Positions 28,103 through 42,338 of a stretch of 64,000 nucleotides of DNA are shown here, piece by piece. The notes under the pieces are model-generated. The model ran no database searches, was not told where the DNA came from, and saw only the letters and a program-made list of their open reading frames with translations. Source of the stretch: Synchiropus splendidus (taxonomy: Eukaryota > Chordata > Actinopteri > Syngnathiformes > Callionymidae); assembly GCF_027744825.2 (NCBI RefSeq), contig NC_071348.1, positions 14,293,563 to 14,357,562 on the forward strand, written 5' to 3'. The first letter of the stretch is position 1. Every line of letters starts with the position of its first letter. The translations under genes and the position numbers were made by a program.

Positions 28103-30643
28103 GATGCTGGTCCACAGGTCAGTAGACTGAGTTGTTCACGTCAAAATGTGAAGTGCTTCTGGGGGCAACTTTTGCTTCAAAGGTCAAATCTGAAAGAACA
28201 ACAGAGATTTGAACCCCAAGATTAGCCTTGTTTACCAAACGTCATGCACACAATGTCCCTTCACTTGATGCAGCTCAATATATATTTATCTGTTTTCTGG
28301 GCGAACGTGAATAAACCCTGAAAAAAGGACGCCCAGTGTCTGGAAGTTTATTAGAAGAACGTTTTCAGGAAGCAGTTCAGTTCCAGACTCTGACACCATT
28401 AACCTCCAACAATGTGCCAAACAGCTTGAATGTGTCCAGACGGATTAGCTAAACTACGGTGAGTGTTGAGCCAGCGTCAATGTCACGACACTATGAACCC
28501 AAAGGTCTCGTGATGTCTCAATAAGCTGAGTTCCTCCAGTCCTCCACTCAGCTGGTGATAACCTGAAAATCCAGCTTATTGCGCTTCACTTGGCTGGTCT
28601 TTGACATGCTTGAATGGAAATCAGTGCAGGCTATAAATGCTAACAATGACAAACCCAGCGTTCACCTGTGCAAGATGGCAGTGCCTCACTTGTATTAACA
28701 GTAGCCTAAAAATATCATCAACCTGTCACAAACTGTTCCTACCACTGTGAGATGACATGACGCACCATTTTACATTTTTTTAACAGCATGCAAAATGTTA
28801 AACTAGCCACTTAACATGGAGAAAAGTTTATTTAATATTGTTAATCAACCTTTTTTCCACCACTAACTCTTCAACTTTATTAACTTTATTCATCGTAAAG
28901 TTACATTCTGTAGCAGTGTCCTTCTTTGACTTGCACTATTACGACTGTATAGTTATATACATTTAATTGATAACGTTTTAATATTATTGAATATTGTTGT
29001 TATTATTTTTATCAATATTTTTTATAATGTTTGTAATCTATGCTAAATAAATATTGTGGATAAATATTAGTTTTCCAATGGTCCAAAACTATTAAGTTAT
29101 TGAAATGAAGTTTGCCATTCCCAGATCCAACCTGATCCAATTGGACCTTCAGAAAGATCATTTACCAATTCATCTATGCATTCATGTATGTTTCCAAATT
29201 GTATTTAAGCAAATTTTCATTCATTCACTCTTTCATCCGTGGATAGCCGCCACAGTTCTCTTTGCCATGCTGCTGCAGATGTGTCTCCTAGACAGAGTTC
29301 TGAATCATCTCTGTGTTCCAAAGAGCAAATATATGCATCTTAACTTGGCTCGCTCCTTCTCTGTGGAACTTTACATCAATGTTTGTTTCACTTTATGACA
29401 ACGATGAATTATTTTATTCATAACTATTGGGCCTGAGGGGGCCAGATAAAAAAGGAATTCATTATTTATTGGGACACCGTGGCAGAGTCAAACATGCAGG
29501 ATTGAATTTATTTATGTTTGAAGCTACCCATGCCTACATTGTCGCCACAGGAAGTTGACCCATGCTGCATTCAGCTGGGTCGGCATTTTCAAATGGCACT
29601 CACGTGACACAAGTGCGGACCTCACTCGACCACCTGTTGCTGTGACTGTGTGTGTGTGCAAACGTGCTTGCTGCTCTCCTGGAACTAAATGCTTCTAGTT
29701 CTTTTCTGGTGCTGTGACAAGCTTAGAGGACGGACAGATGGTGAAGCTTCACAACAGTGTTTAGCTAAGTTCATTACTGCCTACAGGTCACTTCATTAGC
29801 CCGATTGCCAGCATCTTTTTCTCCGTTCTTATCCTGAGATAAGTGGGCTTCCTTGGCCTCGCATGCCCCTTCTGTGTGTCAGTGTGGTAATCCTCGGTGG
29901 TCACTGGCGTTGGTCCTGCACCATATGGCTGTGGTGGACGCTTAACCAGCACGATTAACAACTGACATGTGTAGTTAGACTCTGCAGCAGAATTACAGAC
30001 CGCTGCTGCATTTGTAAACAAAATGGGGATTAAGAGCTTTAGGATGTTGTCTTTATTGAGACCAGAATAAACAAAGAGGAATATTACTATTTCCTACTAA
30101 TTATTTTTGGATATATTTTCTCTCATTACATCATTTCTTTTATTTTCCCTTCAGATAGAGCATCATGAAATATAACCATTAGATCATTAATGCTGTTTAC
30201 ATGAGATTTCTGCTTATAGAAATTCACATTCTATATCACACATTATTTAGATTGTATTAATAATAAGAAAAAAAAACAATTTATAAATATTTAAATTCAA
30301 ATATTGTTGCAATAAAATCTGTTCATTTGCACCTGATCTGAATATGAAAAAAGGAAACAACATGAAAATTCAATAGACAAATACAGATATAAAATATAAA
30401 TATATACACAAATATAAGCAGAAAATTAACTGAATGAATGATCAGGTGGCTTGAGAACAAAGTACTGTCAATATTTGTTTGACTGTAAAAAGTTATTTAA
30501 CATAATGTTAAGAAAAACTACTGTTTTAAAGCATAGCCTCACATTCAACTAAAACAATGCTCCTGGCCGTTGGTGTTAAATTCACATTCAACCACAACAT
30601 GTTATAAGTAAAACACAAGTCAAAATACAAATTGATTTCCTAC
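28103..30643 (-). other. nptx1l: Pentraxin 5'UTR segment and first intron
   Basis: On the minus strand a clean acceptor (TTGTTCTTTCAG) ends at 28193. The coding exon therefore carries about 90 nt of 5'UTR. The rest, to 30643, is AT-rich intron with no supported exon or recognised repeat. Confidence 0.5.
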
Positions 30644-30800
30644 CTCAAGTTTCAGCGTGATACAGTTGCTGCTGGACCTCACACACACTGATCAGCTTGA
30701 GGGAGATTTACTCCAGAGGAGAGCTCATCTTCCGTTATCTCTTCAGCATTGTCTCATCCTCCTCCTCCTCCTCGCCCCTCCTTCCAAGCTCTCAGAAGTC
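30644..30800 (-). other. nptx1l: Probable non-coding first exon of the pentraxin gene
   Basis: On the minus strand a locally GC-richer segment ends with TTGAG|GTAGGAA at 30644, a good donor. It would join the acceptor near 28193 to make the 5'UTR. The transcription start is not determined; the upper limit is a guess. Confidence 0.4.
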
Positions 30801-33243
30801 TCAAACTCTTCTCGGGATTTCTATCTACCAGTTCTTTGTACCTGAGCTTGTTCTGTCCTGACACTTGCAGGTGCTGTGACAAAGTGTGTCTGGATAACTT
30901 CTATATGGTCCTTTTAACAATGGCCTCCCCTCTGGTCCACGTCACGTTTAAATCTCCGCGCAGGAGGTACTTGTTAATTCCAGGTCTCTTCCTGTCTGCT
31001 GGTGACAGCAGCAGATGGCGGCTTCAGGGTCAGAACATCACACTGCACAGGCATTAGTGGTAATTACTGAACCACACTTGGACTTGATGACTTACTGAGA
31101 CACACTGGCGCCAGTTGAGTTTCAGAATCTCACCACCGTCTTTCTTTGTAATATATGTAAATATGTAATATGTAATATGTAAATGAACCAGCATCTGCTT
31201 TGATACCTCGGCAGTAGTTACTGTGGCCAAGGCATGGCCAATGGATGTCAGAGCTGGAGGAAACATCTGTGAATAAGAGGCGTCCATGGTGGGTGCTGAT
31301 GTCTGAAAACATCTAAAATATAAATTGAAATATACACATACTGACAAAAAAGAAGATCAGGGGCTATTTCACTACAAAATAAATGAATGAAAACAAGCAA
31401 AACTATTTCAAAAGATCAAATAATAACAATCATTATCCGCAGTGCAAGGATAATTCAAAATACAAATGTTGTATCCTGTTAAGCAATAATAACACCAGTA
31501 TATTAAAAAAACACAACAACAAAAAAAAAACAATAATAATGTCAAAGAGCTCACTCAAGTTACTGTACAGTTATTTGAATGAACATATATTGGAACATAT
31601 GAATGATGACTGATACAGTGTTCAGAATAAAATAATGATAAATATTAATACGTATGACACATCCTACTGCGAAATTCATGAAATTCCTGTGACTCAGCCA
31701 AGACTTAACAGGGAGTCAAACCGCTACAAGACGTCTGATACCTTGATGACGTTTAATCCGGACTGGAACCAAACGACTCCGAGAGAGAGCCAACTCGTGG
31801 TCACCTTGACATTCCCAAAACACAACACTTGGGTGGACATTGGAATCTGATACAAATTTCTGTATTTTCAAAACAACAATTCCAAGTTCTAGTTTGCCAA
31901 AATATGGACTCTCGGGTGAATAGGTGAGACTAAGTGAATTTTTATAAAAGGGGATTTCATATGAGAGGAAGTGTTCTTTGCATTCAAGCGGGAATAACAT
32001 TCTAAATTATAAATGAATTATGATGAAGCTAAATCATCAACAAAAGTCATATGTTTTAAGGAAATAAGTCCAAATATCATTCATCCTCTAAGAGAAGACG
32101 ACTTCAGCACCAAAACACAGCTTTCATGGTCAGCTTCTTTTAATAATCTCATCTACTCTTGAATTACTCTTTGAATTTTGTTCCCCATAAACTTTTTAGA
32201 TATTGTGAGTTTTCCGATTCATTCTGCACTCTAATAATTTATACTTGGTAGAAAGCTTGAACCCTGACCTCTGTAGGTCGTGGTATCAGTTTCTTATGCA
32301 GGTCACATACAAGTTAGACATAAGCTACATGGCTGATGAACAAGTGTGCATGATAGATGTCTCATTTTACATCAGTAATGTAACACGCCAGACGTGATCA
32401 AGTTCAGTGTCAACGGCAGTTCACCATTAGTCTGCACACATGCCGCTTGCGTGGAATTAACCTGGTTTAATTGATTAGTGTTCATTGAATTAGACTGGAT
32501 TCATTTGACTCCTTCACACCTCCATAGCAAGTTGCAATTTCTCAGTCAAGGCGAGAACATGATATGTTAAAGGCCGACATGGTGTGAGAGGCATGGGACA
32601 CTCTGCACACACTCAGGAAAACTAAAGTGAAACGGACTGAGGTTTCCACAGAAGCTTCCTACTCATGAATGAAACATTATTAAAACTTACTGAAGATTTT
32701 CCTGACGTCCATACAGAGTAGTGCACACATTGGTTTGCTCATTTCCTTTCTTTTGGATTGGAGTGTTTCTATAAGTATTCCACCTTCAGGAGGACAGGAG
32801 TTCCCTGTCCCTACATTAGCATTTGCATGGACAGAGACGATATACATCTGAGATTTGTATCGTTCTTCTCCACCTCCCCACCCCTAGAGGGCCGCTAAAA
32901 GTTTTATGTTTTACACCTCTGGGCCACGAGACGCTCAGTTTTAATACATAAGCCAAGTATGGCGGCAGTATTGCGTCACTGAATTGACTTGACAGCTGCA
33001 AATCTGTGATAGTGATAGTGACGCCCGACAACAATAAAAAAAAAACTGTTCATGAAAGCAGCTGTTGCAGCAGTTTTGAAAAAAATTTTATGGCGATACT
33101 TTCATTTAGACTTGACTTATATTTTCTTCGGAGTTTAAATAAAATAGATTCTTTTTTATTTTATGATATTTAGACATGGTTTTCTTAAATTTATTTTATT
33201 CCGAATTGTATACAGTTTTTCCAATTTTCTCAACAGTTTGCAC

Positions 33244-33300
<57 letters not shown>

Positions 33301-33990
33301 TTTTTTTTTTTCTATAGTAAATCTGATCAATATGACTTGCACCTGGTTCCGCTGCTGGTTGGACTTGACAAATAAATATCTTTGCGATGATCACGTGGCT
33401 TCATGTCGTTTCACAAGGTTTTGGTTTGTTTACATGCAAGTAGATTGAATATGGTTATTGATCACACATTAAATCAAGAGTAATGAATCAGTTCTATTAC
33501 TTGAATGGGCCCCGGGCCCATTTATTCCGGGAAAGGTTGATCCCGTCATCAAAAAGGATAAGAACCCCTGATCCAGGACGCACGCACTGAGGCGATGAAG
33601 TCCAGGCGAAACTCTTCAAGGAGAAATGTCTCCCTCTGCTGGTAATACATCGCATCTCCATGGTTAAATGAAGTCAATCGATTGGATCGCATTAATAATT
33701 CCGGTTTATATGTGTCGTGTTGTATTAACAGGACGAAGGTTAGTAGTAAATGACACAAATAATAATCGTTCTATATGGATTATGAATAAATGACAGTATA
33801 ATGTAGGGTGAAAAAGGAAAACAAAATGTTTTAGTCCGTTTTTTTAACGATTTTTTTCCTCACGGATTCAGCTATAAAAGCTGTGGATTTTTTACGTCAT
33901 CGGTATAAACCAATGAACGGAATAACTTCATGCCCATTTTGGTCGAGTCTCTCAAATTTAGGAATTTCGGTCTCAGAACTCTCCTGTGTG
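30801..33990. other. Intergenic region between divergent pentraxin and I-BAR genes
   Basis: About 3.2 kb of mostly AT-rich DNA with no supported exon. It contains a long CA/GT microsatellite and a short GC-rich palindrome (33504-33522, 9-bp arms around one base). It may hold regulatory elements for both flanking genes, but none is identifiable by motif alone. Confidence 0.5.
33247..33299. repeat. (GT)n microsatellite, about 26 units
   Basis: Uninterrupted GT run followed by a T tract; a typical highly polymorphic fish CA/GT locus. Confidence 0.97.
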
Positions 33991-34189
33991 GTGTCAGGTC
34001 AGGAGAGAGCTCGGAGACAGCACTTCTAAAAGTGAGCAAGCCTCCTCTGAAAACTACATTTCAATTCCTTCAGACCTCAGTGCAGCTTTTGATCCCGAAA
34101 TTTAACTGGACCGCCACCACTAGTTCACTAGTCTTCAACACGTCCGGGGTCATTATTCTCCTGCTGTCCCGCTGCCATTCAGCAGAACT

Positions 34190-34591
34190 ACCGTCAGCTC
34201 ATTGTTATGCAGGCCGAGTGAGGCAGAGGCGGACTGGGAGGCGGACTGGCGCTCAGGGCCGGGGAGCTTGCTCGTCTGTCGGGAGGAGGGGAGGCAGAGC
34301 CCGGCTCTCTGGACGGATCTGTAGCGGGCGTGAAGGCATGTTGCTAATCGGCTCAGTAATGAGGAGCGGTACTGGACGGCACAGAATATCTGACCCCGAT
34401 CGCTGTTTGTGAGGGGGAGAGGGGGAGAGAGAGAAAGTGAGCAGCATGAGAAAAAGAGGTGGAGGCAGATTTGGAGCCCGCAACAACCCCCACCACCTCG
34501 GAGAGAGGGAGAGTAGCCCCACACAAGAAAAGAGGGGCTTCATTAACCAACAGGAAGCGTTTATGGTGCCCGACAATGTGCCAGATGAGAG
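34190..34591 (+). other. baiap2: GC-rich promoter and 5'UTR exon of the BAIAP2-like gene, with a uORF
   Basis: A GC-rich block contrasts with AT-rich flanks and ends in a donor at 34592 (GAGAG|GTAACT). An ATG at 34446 opens a 48-codon Arg/Gly-rich frame to the donor. Unspliced it stops at the TAA inside the donor. Spliced to the acceptor at about 36579 it hits TGA in the second codon after the junction. It is thus an upstream ORF ending about 90 nt before the main start at 36671. Assignment to this gene is by position and strand. Confidence 0.5.
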
Positions 34592-36578
34592 GTAACTTTC
34601 ACTCTTTCTACTTTAACGCTCTCCATCGCAAGCTCCAGAAGTTCATTGTTTTTGATATTCAAGCTGATGTGATGATGCTTTGTGGTGTTGTGTTTCACTT
34701 TCAACGAAAATATCATCACTTCCACGCTGTCGAAGTTCGGTTTAACCGTCCTTTGAATAAGTTTGACTGAATTATCTCAACAGATTGAAGATTTAAAGTC
34801 AAAACAGCTCCACTGCGACACTGTTCTCACAGTGTATTTGGGGATGATGGTCAAGACTTGACTAAAGGCATTTTTTGAACATTAAAAGCCATAGATCTTT
34901 TTTATTTGTTTTATTTAATAGTTTTAGAAATTAGAAATGTTTCAATAAAGCTCCTTTTTTGTACGTTTGTTTAACTTATGTGACTCTTAAAATGACCCAT
35001 TTCAACAATAGTCCAACCTGAGTACGTGAATTCATCATAGCAAATGCAATGTTCTGTGCTTTATTTCAGTCAGAGATTGCATATTCTTTCGTCCCTCAGA
35101 ATTATTTCAAAGTATTGTGTTCTTTTAGGATATTTTCCCGTTTCTTGCCTCATTATTGAACGTTTGAAAATACTCTTTCACGTTCCCACACTCATCTTAA
35201 GTGGATTAAATTAATGAATGCACCTTCTGTACCAACCACCTGCAGGACTTTCCTCTCACATCCCGAGACAAACAGGACTTTATGCCTCAGGGAAACACAC
35301 TGTGAGCCCAAGATGCTGTAACTTGTCACCATCATTTTGAAAGGATGAGAAAACTCAAAACTGGCAGAGAATCTTGTTATGAATTATTTCTCTGATATGG
35401 CTGCCGTCGCTCTCTGCACACTGTCTCGCCTCTAATGAGACTGCAAGTGTTGTGTTTGTGTCATTTACCATTAGCTGATCTGGGTCAACATCTTCTGTTT
35501 AATCTCACTGGAGTAATAAAGTGGAATACTCTTGGAAAATAGTCTTTTGCTGTCTAAAGCAGGCTGACGCAATCCTTCACCCTTCTGGCCTGTATCTTAA
35601 AAACAATGATGCAATAATGGTCAAACCACCTTTTTAAAATAGTGTTTGAAAACAGTCATTCCTGGTTTACACAAATCTGAGGTGGATGTGTGTATTCATC
35701 TTCCATTTCAAGTTGCTAAAACTAAAAGTCTGAGAATAGAAGACAACATCTTACGTGACTTCCTCTCTCTTTTTTCTAGTCTCAATCTCCATGAGCTACT
35801 GTTGCGGTGTCCTCTGTGCGGCTTGTAACATTCTAAAAGGCCAAATTTCATTTCTAGGCATAAATAGGATTGAATTATTTTCCTAAAAATCACAATGGTG
35901 GTGGTGTATGTGAGCACTGTTAACCGCTGGCCAGCTGACCAGGTCCAGTAAAAAGTGGTCCGAGCATATGAATGGATGAACCAGCAACATGTCATGGCAG
36001 CTAAGGCTGATCCCAGCGGAGATAGTTTTAGAAAAACTCCTAGTTCTTAATGCTAATATGACTTGATACTTGTGTTGTTCCACTGTCATCCTGTCCTGTG
36101 AGATCCCAAGAGTCATGGAGCATGGGTTGACATTTATTATTCGAGGCTTCTCCCTATTCTTCTTTGCGTCTTCACTTTAGATTAAACTGACCTCTCTTCT
36201 GTCATGAACACTGGTAGATTACTTTCCTGTCTAGTGATGTTGAGGATTGTCTTCATCCATTGCTTGACAGGTGTGACATTAGTATCTTGTTTCGCATTAT
36301 TGTTTACAGACTAGAGACTACTTTGCTCTGTTTGTCCACTGGTATTGGAGATTCATGCATGATTCATCAGAACATTCTTGTTTATGAGTAATTTTCATTT
36401 GTGTTTTCACATATCTGTCAGGAATGTGCTGCTCATCCTTCCTTGACTGTTTCAACAAGACACATCAATCCTAGCATTGTTTATGTGTGTAGATGTTAAA
36501 GGTCTCTGAGAGTCACCGTAGAAGACGCAACGTTCTGCTTTGAGTCCTAACCTCTCCGTGTCACTGTTTCTCTCATAG
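34592..36578 (+). other. baiap2: First intron of the BAIAP2-like gene
   Basis: About 2 kb between the GC-rich first exon and the exon carrying the start codon. Only short unconserved frames are seen. No RNA gene or recognisable repeat was found. Confidence 0.45.
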
Positions 36579-36670
36579 GTGATTCCAGCTCTTTGTGAAT
36601 TAGATCATCCAGAACGTTACACAGGAGAAAAGCCATAATTGCTTGGGGGGGAAAGCGTGATTGAGGAACA

Positions 36671-39600
36671 ATGTCTCGAACTGAAGAAGTCAACAAGATG
36701 ACCGAAAATGTGTACAAGGTATCCTCCATCTCCTTTATATAAAAGCCTGGGTTCGATCATCTCCTTGTCCTTGCCGAGAAATTCTTGGTTCCGAACATGT
36801 CATCTTGAAATGTTGAGAATTTCTGTTGAATTTTATCTGAAGGCCAACGTTTCACAACAGTCCAAGGCCACAAAGATTTGAGCCTTGTTGATGACTTAAT
36901 GGAATTCTGTCTTTGCTTGTAGCAGCTGCAGGAGAGGGAAGAGAGGGAAGCTTCTGTGAAGCAGCTGTGAGACCTGCCCTCATGAATGGTTTACTGAAAG
37001 ACAGTACGAAGAGTTAGATATGTCAGAGACGAAGATGCTACACCTGCAAGAACAACAGTGACTGTAGTGGAGAGGACGCTCACAGGGATTTCAGAGATAA
37101 AGTAAGGGAGCTCAAATGTTTTGGGAACAGCGAAGAGAGAGAGGAACTAGGTTGGAGATACCAGTTAAAAGGAGTAGAGGAAGACAGCCACTGAGGTTTA
37201 TGGAGGATAGGTGTGACTAGAGAGGACAATCCAGATACTGTATGTTAAGGTGGTGGAGACTGACTTGCTGTGTCGGGTCCATGAATCATTTTGGATTACA
37301 ACAAGAAGACCCATCACGAATGAAACCATGAAATGCAATGAAATATGGTGAGGGAAAATTGGTGCAGTTAGTCATGGATATCAATAAGCAACGGGTTTAG
37401 GATTTACTTGAAACGAGTTCAACAGAATAGGATTAACCATGAATGAGTATTGTTCTCCATCCACACAGGGGATTCTGGACCAGTTTAACCCCAGCTTGAA
37501 GAACTTTGTGACAATGGGGAAGCACTACGAGAAAGCCCTGACAGGTTTGATCCTCTAGGACGGACCGGGTTTCCATTCAAGGGTGTCAATGAAAATGTCT
37601 CCGTCTGCAGGAGTGACGGTGGCTGCTAAAGGCTACTTCGATGCTCTGGTCAAACTTGGAGAGCTGGCCAGTGACAGCCAAGGCTCCAAGGAGCTGGGTG
37701 AGTGGTCATGATGGCAGATTCGGATCAAAGTTTGAAAGGTCCGTGTGACAGGCAGAGTGAAAAATGCTCTCCGGCCTCATGAATGTGTTAGTGAAGGAGG
37801 AGATGAAGACAAGAGAAGAAGAGGAAATGTTGGGAGTGAGGAACAGAGGGGAAGGGAGAGAGTAGGGTCATTGTTGGGAGATTAACAACACCACATGATC
37901 TCATTGTAATGCTGAAAACAGCGGGGGAGGCAGGCAGGCAGGCAGGAGAGTCGGAGGGCGAGATGCCAGACACACATACTAGCGCTGTGTGCTGGCCGGT
38001 TTGTTAATGAGAGACTCAGTCAAAGCGCCCAGTTTGGGAGTGTTTTCACTGCTCTGCACTTAACATGTAGGTCTGTAGTTTTAAAGGTTGAAGCCCTGAC
38101 TCAATGAGACCAGAATCCCACAGTCGTGAGTGAAAGCAGGAAGAAGGCCAAACAATAAGGGCAGAGATACTGGTGCACAAGAGAGCCATGCTGAGTGATT
38201 GGAAGGACACCAGATGAATGAAGGAAGGAAGGTTCCATTCCAAGAGGACTAAACATGTCCAACTGTTTGCTCTCACAGGAGACACGCTGTTTCAGATGGC
38301 CGAGGTCCACAGGCAGATCCAGGTGCAGCTGGAAGATGTGGTAAGATGTGGACGAAAGTGTGATGATGTGAGTCGTGTCACGAACGATAAGACGCTTATT
38401 GTTTTTCTTCAACAGCTGAAGTTGTTTCACTCTGAGCTGCTTGCACAGTTAGAACAGAAGCTGGAGCTGGACATCAAATATCTCACGGTAAGCAAACTTT
38501 ATCTATCTGTAGAGATTCTGGAGGAAACAAACACAATCACATGCAAAGTCATTAGTGTTGATGTTTTGTCTCATCACAGGCAACGCTTAAGAAATATCAG
38601 AGTGAGCGAAGATCCAAAACGGAGTCGATCGAACGCTGCCAGTCTCAGCTGAAGAAGCTCCGGAGGAAGAGTCAGGGCAGTCGTCATCCAAACAAGTACG
38701 GAGACCGGGAGATGCAGGTGAGAGAACTTTGGCCTTGGCGCTTTTCACTGCAGCACACTCGTGCAAAACACATCCCTGAATGTTGCACTGGCCCGGGATT
38801 ATGGCGCAGAACTGAGCTCACACTTATGAGGGAAATAGGTCGCTATGAGTCAGATTACTGCAAAATCTGCCTCAGCTGATTTAGGCGCTTAGAGAGCAAA
38901 CGTCCACCTGAGGACAGAGAGGATTTGAGTGTTTGCTGGGAGAAATTGGGAAAATAAAAAGGAGGTGGTTTCTTTATGGGGAAAGGTCAAGATAACATAA
39001 GAGGCAGACAGGAAGTGATGTCACGTACCTTTTACAATTAGCAGCTAAGGTCAGGTTTATTTTGATGCTTTATTATTTAGTCATTTAAAAGTATCTTTCT
39101 TCTGATAAAATTGACAGTGTCTCCTTAAGTAGTTGTCAGTAGCTGTTAAGTAGCTGTTTGCAGCATGTCCCTTCATTTGAAGCACCACATTTAATAGTCA
39201 TTTAGTAGCAACAGTATTTTATTACATTGTTTTATTATATTTTATTATTTACTAATCTTTGATGAGTGATCAGCTACAAGAGTACCAACGCTATGATTCA
39301 TTCTAAAACCCAAAGGGTGGGTGGAATTTCTGTACTTCAGATATCCAGATACCTGCTGACTGAACCTTCCTTGCCTGTAGTCGTGTAACAAAGTATAGAT
39401 TCACTCAAACATTGTGATACTTCATTGCGCAATGTTGTATCTGTATTTTTGCTGAAATATCGCAATTGTGAGCAGTTGCATTGGTATTTTAAGTCAGCTG
39501 TATTGATGTTTAATACATGTATACTTACATATGCTGCTGCATTTATGATGTGTTTAATACTATTTAATCATTTTAACACATCTAAATGTTAAAAATGTGC

Positions 39601-42260
39601 TATAACTACATGTAATTGGTACAATGTTTTGGAATATAAATGCAGATCAATGTTTATTTTTCAGTTTGTGGAGTTAATGAGTCGTCGCCAGGGCGAGCTG
39701 GACGCTCTGGTTGCTACGGGTTTCAGGTCAGCACTCACTGAGGAGAGAAGACGCTACTGTTTCCTGGTGGACAGACAGTGCTGTGTCACCAAGCTGCTCA
39801 TCAACTACCACTCCAAGGTGAACTGTTGTTGACAATATTATAGCGAGAATGTAAGCGGTTGATTTTTACCTCTGGGATTGGTGATGATAGAAGTTGGGAC
39901 TTAATGTAATGGACCATCAAAATTTTGTTGGGGACCAGATATCTTTGAATAATGTGATGGACTTGCCATCCTCCCTTTCAACTGGAGACTACCACACTTA
40001 CAACTTGTCTTCCAGGTGAGGGAGCTTCTGTCTCAGAAACTGTCGTCGTGGCAGCAGTCGTGTTCTCAGCCCACCAAACTCCCGGAGCGAGCTCTCAATC
40101 TGATGCGCCACACGGCGCCTCAAAGTTCAGGGGCCACCGGGGTTGCCGAGGTCCTGCGTAACGCCAAGATTGGTGCTGCTCAGCCAGAACAGGTCAGAAC
40201 ACTGATCAAATCCAAACCCCTTTGTTCATATCATACATTGAAATTGTAGTATTCAGTGTTACGGGGTGGTGAGGCTTAAAGGAAACCTGAATATATTCAC
40301 AAATATAGAGCTGAGTCAAGTGGACCCACACATGCTCTCTGACCCCCTCACAGAGGCTGTCTGTCCAGGAAGTCCAACCTCTCTTAAATGGAGACTCCAG
40401 TCGCTCGCAGCAGCAGCAGTGCTCACTGCCCTCCTCCTCCTCCTCCCAGAGTGACACTGGACCCCCGCAGGGCTCCCCTGTGACTAGCTCATCATCCTCT
40501 GCAGGTGGAGCTGCTGGGGGATCCTCTCAAGGTGCTTCTCCTCAGCACACCACTTCTGCTGTGGACGCAGACACCAGCAGCAGCGTCAGTCCCACCACAT
40601 CCAGCGGTTCTGCCCAGCAAAGCTCCTCCCACTTGGTCACCAACACCTCTAATCTCTCGCCCTGCCTCATCCCCTCCACTGTGATGTCTCTCAGTCAGGT
40701 GTCCCCCACAAGCAGTATGACCCTGGCCATCCCCCACAGTGCCCCTCACAGTCCCCCACTCCCTCACAGCGCCCCACTTTCCAGAGCTCTGACTCCTGTG
40801 CAGCTGCTCCACCAGCAGATGGGGCTGGAAGGATCCAGCGCTTCATCTCATCCCTGGCTGCTGAAGTCTGCAGAGATGTGTGCCACTGCTACGCTGCCAC
40901 TGCCCAGGAGGCCGGTCAGTGAGATGAGGCTGGGCTTCCAGGGTAAGAGCTCCAACACATTCCTGACTCTGTTCTGGATTCTTCATCTTCTATTCCTCCT
41001 GGGTTCCAGGTTCGAGTCTTCCCAGGATAATGGGTTTGTCCGGACCTTCTCGTGTGGAGGCCATGTTTGCTCACTCACCTGGAGCGTCCGAGGGCAGAGC
41101 AGCAACAGGAGGAGGAGCTTGCTTATTATCCTTCCTGCCTGGTGACATCATTACCCTGCTCATTTCTGAGCCCAGAGACGGCTGGCACTATGGTCAAAAT
41201 GATCGAACTGGAAGGTAGAACAGCTGATTTCCACTATTAACATGAGCTTATTTACATGGTTTGTTTCAGCATATAATTATTTGCTTTGCCTGCCCTCAAA
41301 AGGAAAGGCTGGTTCCCCTTCTCTTACACTCAACCACAGCATAAGACGGAGAACATGGACAGGTAGGCCATCGGTAAATATATTTCAAATCACCATGTTG
41401 TCCCTTCAAACATTCTCAATCTTCCTGCAGCCCTCCGCTGCTGTCAAAAGCCAACAGCACCAGTATGAGCAAGCTGGACAAACTGGTGTCGACTGTTCCC
41501 GAGCTGACACCAGAGTCTGAAGAGGAGCACATGCTCCCCCCACAGAGGGTCAGCACCTTCCGGCCCCGCCCATACAGCATGGCCGACACCAACAAGGTCA
41601 GGATTTAATCTAGACACCTTTCCGCATTCATTCAAAACACCATGGTCCATCCCTTATTTGTGTCATTTCAGATCTCTGCAGAACTGGTTTCCGCTCCTCC
41701 CTCGCCGACAAGGTAGAGTCAGAAACTAGGTTGTGCATGTGAAATCACGTGCTATCATTGTTGTTTTAGACAGGTGTCAAAACCAACCTGCCAAGTCATT
41801 TTCTGTGGCCTGCAAGTGCTCGAGTATAGTTGGCTTCAAATGAAAGTCAGGACTACCGACTACTGTGGACAGAGATTAAAAGAGTTGAAGAGGAGAGTGC
41901 AGGGAGGGTGGAGTGGCAACTAGAGTGAGAGAGAAGCACTATACTAGACAGTATGGAGGCCATGATGTACGGTTTGGAGAGCCCTGACACAAGGACCGAA
42001 ACATTACATTAGATTAGATATCCTTTATTCCCACAGCAGAGTTGAAGATCCTCAGGTTTTAATGGGGAGTGACAGTAAAGATGAGATTAGAATGGAGTAT
42101 GTCTGAGTGACAGGAGACGAGTGAGCAAGGAAACTCTTGTGGAGAGGACATGGGGAGACAGGGAAGATGTTGGACCAAGAATGAAAGAGAAGTACCGGGA
42201 GGGGAAGTCAGTCCCTAGTTCTGTGTTTCAGTCACGGTCCGGGGTCATGATATCTATCTA

Positions 42261-42338
<78 letters not shown>

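Noticed and set aside
33504..33522. GC-rich palindrome (9-bp arms around one base)
   Set aside because: Too short to assign a role. It may be the end of a decayed transposon but lacks a partner and target duplication.
34153..34576. Overlapping minus-strand frames across the GC-rich block
   Set aside because: High GC lowers stop frequency on both strands. No acceptor/donor logic or homology was seen, and the plus strand has a better 5'UTR exon reading.
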